Below are positions 15,588-20,826 of a DNA stretch of 20,826 nucleotides, in pieces. The translations under genes and the position numbers were made by a program. The notes under the pieces are model-generated. The model searched no databases. It saw nothing but the letters and a program-made list of their open reading frames with translations, and was not told the origin of the DNA. Each line of letters begins with the position of its first letter. Position 1 is the first letter of the stretch. The stretch is from the NCBI GenBank assembly GCA_016199325.1, contig JACQGW010000336.1:1-20826 (forward strand), written 5' to 3'. This stretch comes from Chloroflexota bacterium (GTDB taxonomy: Bacteria > Chloroflexota > Dehalococcoidia > JACQGW01).

Positions 15588-17007
15588 GGCTGCCTCCCGT
15601 CGGTTGAAGCGGCAGATGGGCAATCACGCGGACGCCCCGGCCGATCTCGGTTTGGATCGCGAATAGCCCGCCGAGGCGCTCCACCCGTTCGCGCATGCCG
15701 GACATGCCCAGGTGCTCGTCCCGGTCGGCCACTTGCGCCCAGTCGAACCCCGGCCCCGCATCGGAGACCTCGACGCGCAATTGCCCCGCTTTGGCGCCGA
15801 CCCGAACCTGCTGACCGATGCCGTTGCCGTGGCGGTAGGCGTTGCTCAGCGCCTCCTGCACCAGCCGATACAAGGTGATCTTGACCGGCAGCGGGGCCTC
15901 GTCCGGCAGACCGTCGAGCTCCAGCGCCACCTTCGTCGCCGTGCGCCGCTCGTGGACGCGCACCACCCGGGCGAGGGTTTCGGCCGGCGTCAGTCGGTCC
16001 AGCTCCGGCAGGCGCAGGCCGGCCGCGATGGCCCGCACCTCCTGCATCGCGCGCTGGAGGGAGGACTGGATTACGTCCAGCGCCCCGCTGACCTGGCGCC
16101 CGTCCGTGCCGGGCAGGGGACACGCCGCGCAGCGGGCCATGACGCTGTCCAGCCGCAGCAGAGCGAAGCCGAGATCCTGGGCCGGGCCGTCGTGGAGCTC
16201 GGCGCTGATCCGGCGGAGGAGGCGCTCGTCGAGGGCGGCGGTCCGCGTGGCGGCGCGGCGCACGCGCTCGTGAAGCTCCTCGTTCTGCGCCAGCAGCGCC
16301 GTCAGCCGGGCCACCTGGTCGCTCAGCTCCGCCTGCTGGCGCGCGATGGTATCGCTGCCCCGGCGCACCAGTCCGGCCAGCAGGAGATAGGTTGCCAGCG
16401 TCGCGGCGCCTACGACCAGCCAGCTCCGCATCTGAGCGGCGAGAATTTCCTGCTGGAGGTCGTCGACGGTCTGATAGAACTCGGCCACCGCGATGATCCG
16501 GCTGGTTCCGATCTGGCGGACGGGGCTGTAGGTTTCGAGGAGGCGCGCCCATCGCTCGCGCTCCAGCGCGTTCTCCTCGTCCCGGAGGTCGCTGATCCGC
16601 GAGACGATCTCCCCCTGCCAGGCGCGGGCCGATCCCGCCGGCAGGGGAAAGACGCGGCCAATGTTGGCCGGGCTGCTGCTGTACAGGATCCGGCCGTTGG
16701 CATCCCAGACCTTGAACGCGACGATCTGCTGGCCGAGGGGGGTTTCCTCCAGCAGCCGGCTCAAGGTCCGCACGTGCTCCGGCGCCAACTGCTTCGCTTC
16801 GCTCAGATCCTGGAGGTGCGGCGCGACGAAGCTGTCGACGTACAGCGCGGTCGTCGCGGCGGTCCGGTTGATCACCCCGGCCTCGATCTGCTGGCCGACC
16901 CACCAGCCGATGCCGACCATCCCGGCGATGAGAATGAACAGACTTGCCAGCATGAACTGCTGGGCCAGGCTGAGCCGTGTAACAGGATCGTGAACGATCG
17001 CGCGCAA
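15580..17007 (-). CDS. Membrane-bound HisKA_3 sensor histidine kinase (NarX/DegS class)
   Basis: A 475-residue sensor kinase. TM1 is about residues 17-37 and TM2 about 195-214, with a roughly 155-residue external sensor domain between them that includes an IVAFKVWDANGRILYSSSP (95-113) fold typical of dCache/PAS-like sensors. A coiled linker (220-255) leads to the dimerisation helix with phospho-acceptor His272 (SAELHDGPAQDLGF). A CAACP (Cys293, Cys296) lies 21 residues later. The HATPase_c domain contains VQEALSNAYRHGNG (N box), SDAGPGFDW and LGMSGMRERVERLGG. It starts with TTG at 17007 behind AAAGGGG; no better start precedes TM1. It overlaps the regulator gene and diverges from the cupredoxin genes. 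The signal is unknown; the CxxC could make it redox-sensitive. Confidence 0.92.
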   Translation of the reverse strand: MRAIVHDPVTRLSLAQQFMLASLFILIAGMVGIGWWVGQQIEAGVINRTAATTALYVDSFVAPHLQDLSEAKQLAPEHVRTLSRLLEETPLGQQIVAFKVWDANGRILYSSSPANIGRVFPLPAGSARAWQGEIVSRISDLRDEENALERERWARLLETYSPVRQIGTSRIIAVAEFYQTVDDLQQEILAAQMRSWLVVGAATLATYLLLAGLVRRGSDTIARQQAELSDQVARLTALLAQNEELHERVRRAATRTAALDERLLRRISAELHDGPAQDLGFALLRLDSVMARCAACPLPGTDGRQVSGALDVIQSSLQRAMQEVRAIAAGLRLPELDRLTPAETLARVVRVHERRTATKVALELDGLPDEAPLPVKITLYRLVQEALSNAYRHGNGIGQQVRVGAKAGQLRVEVSDAGPGFDWAQVADRDEHLGMSGMRERVERLGGLFAIQTEIGRGVRVIAHLPLQPTGGSRD

Positions 17008-17092
17008 GACGACCCCTTTACGTTAGAATGGTTGCCAGAATGATTGCCATGATTGCTGCATATTGTACTCGCTCTCCTCCCGACAGGCATCG

Positions 17093-17123
17093 GACCAAAG
17101 TAAGGCGGCCTTGCGACCAAAGT
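17093..17123. promoter_or_regulatory. Direct repeat GACCAAAGT, 22 bp apart (candidate regulator site)
   Basis: GACCAAAGT occurs at 17093-17101 and 17115-17123. The copies are 22 bp apart, about two helical turns, so both face the same side of the DNA. They end 26 bp upstream of the predicted -35 of the cupredoxin promoter, a normal activator position. Binding by the neighbouring NarL-type regulator is an inference. Confidence 0.45.
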
Positions 17124-17149
17124 CAGGGTGAACTGATACCCTTCGTCCG

Positions 17150-17179
17150 TTGACCGCCGAGCCGGGGGTTCCATACAAT
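17150..17179 (+). promoter_or_regulatory. Predicted sigma70-like promoter of the cupredoxin/CydA-like operon
   Basis: TTGACC (17150-17155), an 18-bp spacer, and TACAAT (17174-17179) point toward the cupredoxin gene. Transcription would start near 17187, giving a leader of about 120 nt. Confidence 0.55.
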
Positions 17180-17308
17180 GCGGTCCAGGGCCGACAGGGC
17201 GCCAAGGCCCGAGACGGCCTCTGCCTGCACGGTGCAGGGGGGCTGGCGAGACGGCAGAAGGAGTGGCAGCGACAGCGTCCGGTCAACCCGGAGAAAGGAG
17301 CGGTCCCA

Positions 17309-17848
17309 ATGAGAAGTCGAATGCGCAGTCGGTGGGCAGTCTTGATCGCTTTGGGGAGCATCGTCGTATTGCTCCTGACGGTGGCGGCCTGCGCCCAGCT
17401 CGGCGCGCGGCCTGCGGCCATCGCCGTCGGCGAGCGGACGTTCTACGTCACGGGTCTGGAGTACAAGGGCTCTACCAGTGCCAAGGACTTGCCGCCGCCC
17501 GAGATCGATCCGAAGACGCTCGGCGATGGCTATCGCTACAAGAAGCCCGGCGACGCCGACAAGAGCGACGCCACCAAGTGGGAGGTCTCGACCTACCGGT
17601 GGGAGCCGGGGCTGATGACCGTCTTCCAGGGAGACAAGGTGAACCTGGTCGGCTTCATCGTGAACGGCGACAAGCACAAGACCTGGGTGGAAGACCCGGC
17701 CGGCGCGGCGACGATCAAGGAGCAGGCTTGGCAGCGGGGGCGGGAGTACAAGGTCACCTTCACGGCCGACAAGCCCGGCTACTACATCCTCCACTGCGAC
17801 GAGCACGATCCGTCGATGACCGCCTACATCCTGGTCATGCCCAGGTAA
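17309..17848 (+). CDS. Cupredoxin-domain lipoprotein 1
   Basis: A 179-residue secreted lipoprotein. The signal peptide (residues about 8-27) ends at a lipobox VAAC with Cys28. The C-terminal cupredoxin-like barrel carries candidate copper ligands His123 (GDKHKTWVED), Cys163, His166 and Met170 (LHCDEHDPSM), preceded by the typical KPGYYILHC strand. This resembles the end of COX2/plastocyanin-type domains, but with the second Cys of a CuA site missing, so a mononuclear type-1-like site is likelier. The middle part (45-95), rich in Lys/Asp, is unfamiliar. The ATG at 17309 is chosen because AAAGGAG lies about 8 nt upstream and the signal peptide follows. It is the first gene of the respiratory module and a probable external electron carrier or copper donor. 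Confidence 0.85.
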   Translation: MRSRMRSRWAVLIALGSIVVLLLTVAACAQLGARPAAIAVGERTFYVTGLEYKGSTSAKDLPPPEIDPKTLGDGYRYKKPGDADKSDATKWEVSTYRWEPGLMTVFQGDKVNLVGFIVNGDKHKTWVEDPAGAATIKEQAWQRGREYKVTFTADKPGYYILHCDEHDPSMTAYILVMPR

Positions 17849-17870
17849 GAGCCGGCCGCCCAGGAGCAGC

Positions 17871-18004
17871 GGTCAACGGATGGCTGTCAACGGATTCTGG
17901 GAACGGATTGGGGTCGATGGCTGGTACTCCTACCTGTCGCGCTGAGCCGCGGCGAGGGGAGGAGATGCGTCGCCAAAATCCGTTGACAGCCAATCCGTTG
18001 ACAG
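17871..18004. mobile_element. MITE-like element with duplicated GTCAACGGAT termini
   Basis: The left end (17871-17900) holds two copies of GTCAACGGAT separated by GGCT, ending TTCTGG. The right end (17973-18004) is its near-perfect inverse (CCAAAATCC, then two TTGACAGC units). The interior of about 70 bp is non-coding. No clear target duplication or transposase is seen. Each end carries outward-facing TTGACA or TTGACC hexamers. It lies between the two cupredoxin genes and could affect their co-expression. Confidence 0.65.
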
Positions 18005-18040
18005 CGAATTCCATCGCAGCCTGGCAGAGAGGAGCGTGCG

Positions 18041-18508
18041 TTGCGGAGAGCGGTTGGGGCGATTCTCGTCGTCCTGCTGATCGGGGCCTTGACGGGCTGC
18101 GAATATCCTGGAGTACCGCATCCGCTGGCGGTCGCGGCGCAGGCCGAGAGCAGGCCCCGAGTAGCGGTGGCGGCCGCGGCCGGCGCCGTGCCGGCGCAAC
18201 CGGCGGGCAGCCAGCGGGCAACAGTGCTTCAGGGCACCGTCCGCGTCAGCCAGAAGGATTTCAAGCTGGACCCGGACACCATCACCGTCAAGGCAGGCTC
18301 CATCACGTTCGTGCTGAAGAACGAGGGGCGGTACACCCACGATTTCCGGGTCGAGGGCGAGGGCTTCGACGAGAAGGGGCCAAAAGTGGGGAGCGGCCGC
18401 AGCCTCGAATGGCGGATCTCGCTGAAACCCGGCGAGTACCGCATCTCCTGCCCGGTCAGCAACCACGCCGACCGCGGCATGGTCGGCACGCTGACGGTGG
18501 TGCCGTGA
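18041..18508 (+). CDS. Cupredoxin-domain lipoprotein 2 (plastocyanin-like)
   Basis: A 155-residue lipoprotein. A short signal peptide ends at LTGC (Cys20), an Ala/Pro-rich linker runs to about residue 60, and a single cupredoxin domain follows. VRVSQKDFKLDPDTITVKAG opens the fold and the ligand set is complete: His100 (RYTHDF), Cys137, His142 and Met147 (SCPVSNHADRGM). This is a classical type-1 blue-copper pattern. The start is TTG at 18041, with GAGAGGAG 6 nt upstream; no ATG precedes the signal peptide. It should be lipid-anchored outside the membrane and carry single electrons. It lies downstream of cupredoxin 1 across a MITE-like insertion and 94 bp before the CydA-like gene, so it is the likely partner of the cytochrome c. 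Confidence 0.87.
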   Translation: MRRAVGAILVVLLIGALTGCEYPGVPHPLAVAAQAESRPRVAVAAAAGAVPAQPAGSQRATVLQGTVRVSQKDFKLDPDTITVKAGSITFVLKNEGRYTHDFRVEGEGFDEKGPKVGSGRSLEWRISLKPGEYRISCPVSNHADRGMVGTLTVVP

Positions 18509-18521
18509 TCCGACCCGGCGC

Positions 18522-18598
18522 GAGGGAGCGGACCCCGGTCCGAGCCGCGACCGTGAGGGAGCGGACCCCGGTCCGAGCCGCGACCGTGAGGGAGCGGG
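18522..18598. repeat. 33-bp tandem repeat, 2.3 units, before the CydA-like gene
   Basis: Units start at 18522, 18555 and 18588 (the last partial). Each opens with GAGGGAGCGG and the two full ones contain GGACC-CC-GGTCC. The repeat fills nearly all of the 94-bp spacer, and the last GAGGGAG, 8 nt before the ATG, can serve as ribosome-binding site. Read on the minus strand it would encode GPLPHGRGSD-type peptides, which are often mis-annotated as proteins. Confidence 0.8.
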
Positions 18599-18602
18599 CG
18601 CG

Positions 18603-20003
18603 ATGCTTGTAGACATCCCAATCATCGGCTCCCGGTCCGCCCTCTGGATGGCGGCCCAGCTCCACCTGTTCTTCGCCGCCTTCATCCTCGGCGCGCCGAT
18701 CTTCATCGTCATCTGCGAGTGGTGGGGCCATCGGCGGCGGGACCCGCGCTACGAACGGCTCGCGCGGGAAACCATGAAAGTCGTGACGATGGCCTACAGC
18801 CTGACGGCGATCACCGGCGCCAGCTTCGCCTTCGTGCTGATGGGGCCCTATCACCTGGTGACCGAGCATCTCTTCGAGCGTTTCGGCCCGATCTTCGGCG
18901 TCTATGCGCCCCTCTTCTTCGTCGAGACTCTGATCATGTACCTCTACTGGTATTCGTGGGAGCCGCTGGCCCGCCGGAAGGGGCTGCACATCGCCATCGG
19001 CGTCGCGCTCAACGTCGTCGGCACGGTGGTCATGTTCCTCATGAACGCCGTCGCGTCCTACATGCTGACGCCTCCTGTCGAGGAGACCGCCGGTTGGTGG
19101 GACATGGTGAACAACGCGACCTGGAGCGGGCTGAACCTCCATCGGTTCGTCGCCAATATCACCCTGGGTGGCTTCATGGTGGCGCTCTTTGCCGCGATCA
19201 TGTTCCTAACGGCGAAGAGCGCCGAAGACCGGGCGTTCTACGATTGGATGGGGTTCATCGGCAACTTCATCGGCGTCGCCACGCTGATGGCCCTCCCCCT
19301 GGCCGGCTACATCTACGCCAAAGAGATCTTCCTGTACGACGCCACCATCTCGACCTTTCTGATGGCGGATAAGCTCTCCTGGTTCTTCGTCTTTCAGGGG
19401 GTGCTCGTCAGCCTGCTCTTTCTGGGCGCCAACTACTACATCTGGATGAGCATCCGGCGCATCACGGGCGCCGAGCCGTATCTGGGCCTCATGCGCCCCA
19501 CCTTCACCGTCGTCTGGGTCGGCGCCATCATCTGGGTGATCCCGCAGAACTTCCTGCCCGACATCGTGACGCCGGCGCCGGAGGGTGTGGCGCTCGCGTC
19601 GATCATCATCCCCGAGCGGGCGGCGTTCGTCGGGCTGATGATGGCCAAGGCCGTGGCGGTGACGGCCATCATCATGTTCACCTTCCTCACCTATATGATC
19701 TACCGGCGGGCGATGGCGCTGGGGACGATGCGGTGGGGGGAGATCGCGCCGCAGGCCCAGTACGCGCTGGTGTTCATCCCGGCGGTGGCGGTCTACACCA
19801 TGGGGCTGATGGGCGCTATCCGGGAGCTGGCCCGCCAGGACTGGCACGTGTACAACGTCCTGCGAGACACGACGCCGTACTGGTACACGACGCCGCTGGC
19901 CTATACCAGCGTGATGGTCGGCGTCGTGACGCTGCTGTTCTTCATCCTGATGTCCTTCATTTTCTGGATCGGCTTCAAGCTGGGCAAGGCAGACTACAGC
20001 TAG
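18603..20003 (+). CDS. CydA-like (cytochrome bd oxidase subunit I family) membrane protein, atypical
   Basis: A 466-residue integral membrane protein with about nine TM segments. The N-terminal half matches cytochrome bd subunit I: His21 (AAQLHLFFAAF) at the position of E. coli His19 (haem b595), FFVETLIMYLYWYSW with Glu108 like Glu107, FLMNAVASYMLTPP, and His180 (LNLHRFVANITLGGF) like His186 (b558). Met346 (FVGLMM) may match Met393, and ARQDW resembles GRQPW. The large periplasmic Q-loop, Glu99 and Arg391 have no counterpart. There is no CydB gene; instead a cytochrome c gene follows after 8 bp. It probably exchanges electrons between quinone and the c-haem/copper carriers rather than reducing oxygen as classical bd does. 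The ATG at 18603 follows GAGGGAG. I am sure of the family, not of the reaction. Confidence 0.82.
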   Translation: MLVDIPIIGSRSALWMAAQLHLFFAAFILGAPIFIVICEWWGHRRRDPRYERLARETMKVVTMAYSLTAITGASFAFVLMGPYHLVTEHLFERFGPIFGVYAPLFFVETLIMYLYWYSWEPLARRKGLHIAIGVALNVVGTVVMFLMNAVASYMLTPPVEETAGWWDMVNNATWSGLNLHRFVANITLGGFMVALFAAIMFLTAKSAEDRAFYDWMGFIGNFIGVATLMALPLAGYIYAKEIFLYDATISTFLMADKLSWFFVFQGVLVSLLFLGANYYIWMSIRRITGAEPYLGLMRPTFTVVWVGAIIWVIPQNFLPDIVTPAPEGVALASIIIPERAAFVGLMMAKAVAVTAIIMFTFLTYMIYRRAMALGTMRWGEIAPQAQYALVFIPAVAVYTMGLMGAIRELARQDWHVYNVLRDTTPYWYTTPLAYTSVMVGVVTLLFFILMSFIFWIGFKLGKADYS

Positions 20004-20011
20004 GAGAGGAG

Positions 20012-20683
20012 ATGGCAGTCCGTTCTGAACAGGCGCCGCCCGTTCGACATGCACGGGGGAGACCCGACATCCTGGCCCGGCGCGGGCGGCTGCTCGTCCT
20101 GCCGGCGCTGCTGCTCGTCATCTGGGGCGCCCTGCCGCTGGTGCCGGAGGAGAGCGGTTTCCGGTTCGGCTTCGGGTTCCAGCTCTTTTTCACCGTCTGC
20201 CTCGTGCTGAGCGCCGGGTTCTTCTGGTTCCTCAGCCAGGAGCGGTTGCCGGCGCCGAGCAGCGGACTGGGCGTGTTCGCCAGCGTGGCCGGCGTCTATC
20301 TGGCCACCATCGGCTTCCTGGTCGCTGTCGCCATGGTTTCGCCCCAGTTCGGGCTGCCGCAGCCGGGCGGGACGGCGGCCTCGGAGGACGCGGTCGGCCG
20401 CGGACAGGCCCTCTTCTCGAAGGCCGAGGTGGGCTGCTTCCTCTGCCACACTGTTTCCGGCCGGGGCGGCACCCGCGGCCCCGACCTCACCCATGTCGCC
20501 GAGCGAGCGGGAGAGCGGGTATCCGGCCTCTCGGCCGAGCAGTACCTGCTGGAGAAGCTGAAGGCCGGCGCGACCTACGAGTACAAGGTGCCCGAATACG
20601 TGCCGATCATGCCCGCCTTCGGCCATACGCTTTCGGAGGAGCAGTTGGCGGACCTCGTCGCGTATCTCCTATCGCTCAAATAG
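20012..20683 (+). CDS. Membrane-anchored mono-haem cytochrome c
   Basis: A 223-residue protein. Three hydrophobic segments (about 26-44, 53-74 and 87-109) are followed by a class I cytochrome c domain. The haem site is CFLCH (Cys142, Cys145, His146), the distal ligand is Met200 in VPIMPAFG, and the C-terminal helix is EEQLADLVAYLLSLK. GRGGTRGPDLTHV matches the usual loop after the haem site. The ATG at 20012 has AGGAGAGGAG immediately upstream and lies 8 bp after the CydA-like stop, so the two are coupled and likely form a complex. The c domain should face the periplasm and pass electrons to or from the cupredoxin lipoproteins. A three-helix anchor on a mono-haem cytochrome is unusual; it may replace a second subunit of the CydA-like complex. 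Confidence 0.9.
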   Translation: MAVRSEQAPPVRHARGRPDILARRGRLLVLPALLLVIWGALPLVPEESGFRFGFGFQLFFTVCLVLSAGFFWFLSQERLPAPSSGLGVFASVAGVYLATIGFLVAVAMVSPQFGLPQPGGTAASEDAVGRGQALFSKAEVGCFLCHTVSGRGGTRGPDLTHVAERAGERVSGLSAEQYLLEKLKAGATYEYKVPEYVPIMPAFGHTLSEEQLADLVAYLLSLK

Positions 20684-20698
20684 GGCGCTCAAATAGGG
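20673..20698. repeat. 13-bp tandem duplication CGCTCAAATAGGG at the cytochrome c stop
   Basis: CGCTCAAATAGGG occurs at 20673-20685, containing the stop codon, and again at 20686-20698. CAAATAGGGCGC reappears at 20815-20826, past the inverted-repeat element, so the element sits between direct copies of CAAATAGGG. Confidence 0.75.
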
Positions 20699-20815
20699 GC
20701 ATGTTTCAGAAACCGCTTGACACTTTGCAGCGCCTCGTTATTTCCCCGCCTTGCCAGCAGTCGGGGCGGCCCTCCAGAGTGTCAACCGATTTCCTGCCGA
20801 ATTTGAAACATGCCC
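20697..20815. mobile_element. MITE-like inverted-repeat element flanked by CAAATAGGG
   Basis: The termini GGGCATGTTTCA (20697-20708) and TGAAACATGCCC (20804-20815) are perfect inverses. Inner arms TTGACACT (20717-20724) and AGTGTCAA (20778-20785) continue the symmetry with a small offset. The roughly 50-bp core is non-coding. CAAATAGGG flanks both sides (20690-20698 and 20815-20823), consistent with a target-site duplication of about 8-9 bp. No transposase is present, so it would be non-autonomous. Confidence 0.7.
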
Positions 20816-20826
20816 AAATAGGGCGC

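Larger units (their letters stand above)
17008..17308. other. Divergent intergenic region between kinase and cupredoxin genes
   Basis: These 301 bp hold no gene. They include near-repeats close to the kinase start (GGTTGCCAGAA, TGATTGCCA and TGATTGCTG at about 17030-17058), a minus-strand TACAAT near 17062-17067 without a good -35, the GACCAAAGT direct repeat, the plus-strand promoter, and a leader of about 120 nt with a small hairpin, CCTGCA-CGG-TGCAGG (17224-17238), before the cupredoxin start. Confidence 0.6.

Noticed and set aside
15712..17043. A 443-residue plus-strand open frame
   Set aside because: It is the antisense of the histidine kinase and has no recognisable domain.
17263..18612. 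A 449-residue plus-strand open frame spanning both cupredoxin genes
   Set aside because: It is out of frame with both lipoproteins, low in complexity, and crosses the MITE-like element and the tandem repeat.
18229..18621. A minus-strand frame encoding GPLPHGRGSD peptide repeats
   Set aside because: The peptide repeat is only the reverse reading of the 33-bp DNA tandem repeat; the rest is antisense to cupredoxin 2.

Overview
The window looks like a piece of a GC-rich bacterial chromosome, most likely from the Chloroflexota (Thermomicrobia-like). This is inferred from the two substrate-binding lipoproteins, which carry Tat-type signals followed by long Ala/Pro/Thr linkers, from the frequent GTG and TTG starts, and from the mix of peptide-catabolism genes with a CydA-like/cupredoxin respiratory set. 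No rRNA, tRNA or CRISPR was seen. Both ends of the window lie in inverted-repeat elements, as expected for a contig that broke at repeats.

Left two thirds (about 123-14725, all minus strand): an uptake and amide-breakdown cluster. In transcription order it runs: MBL-fold hydrolase, C45 (penicillin acyltransferase-type) acylase, Tat lipoprotein SBP2, M19 dipeptidase 2, GGT-family acylase 2; then a second promoter, a GntR/FCD regulator, M19 dipeptidase 1, GGT-family acylase 1, Tat lipoprotein SBP1, and DppB- and DppC-type permeases. Both transcription starts carry the same operator, GGTAT-N5-ATACC, just downstream of a sigma70-like promoter, so the GntR protein probably represses itself and both halves. 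No ABC ATPase is in the window. Peptide-like compounds would be bound outside the cell, imported, and cut inside, because the hydrolases have no signal peptides. Both GGT homologues keep the catalytic Thr but lack the gamma-glutamyl-binding residues, and both M19 homologues lack the HxD metal pair and the bridging Glu. The substrate is therefore unlikely to be glutathione; an acylated, beta-lactam-like or other modified amide is possible.

Middle (14922-17007, minus strand): a NarL/LuxR response regulator and a membrane HisKA_3 histidine kinase with a periplasmic sensor domain and a CxxC near the phospho-acceptor His. They diverge from the next block across a 301-bp intergenic region that holds a promoter and a direct repeat.

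Right (17309-20683, plus strand): a respiratory or electron-transfer module made of two cupredoxin lipoproteins, a CydA-like multi-haem-b membrane protein without CydB and without the Q-loop, and a membrane-anchored cytochrome c. The natural reading is quinol to haem b to haem c to copper carriers (or the reverse), under the two-component system.

Small repeats are scattered through the window: a perfect 35-bp hairpin between dppB and dppC, TCAGCNN heptamers upstream of gntR, a 33-bp tandem repeat before the cydA-like gene, and MITE-like inverted-repeat elements at 1-100, 17871-18004 and 20697-20815.
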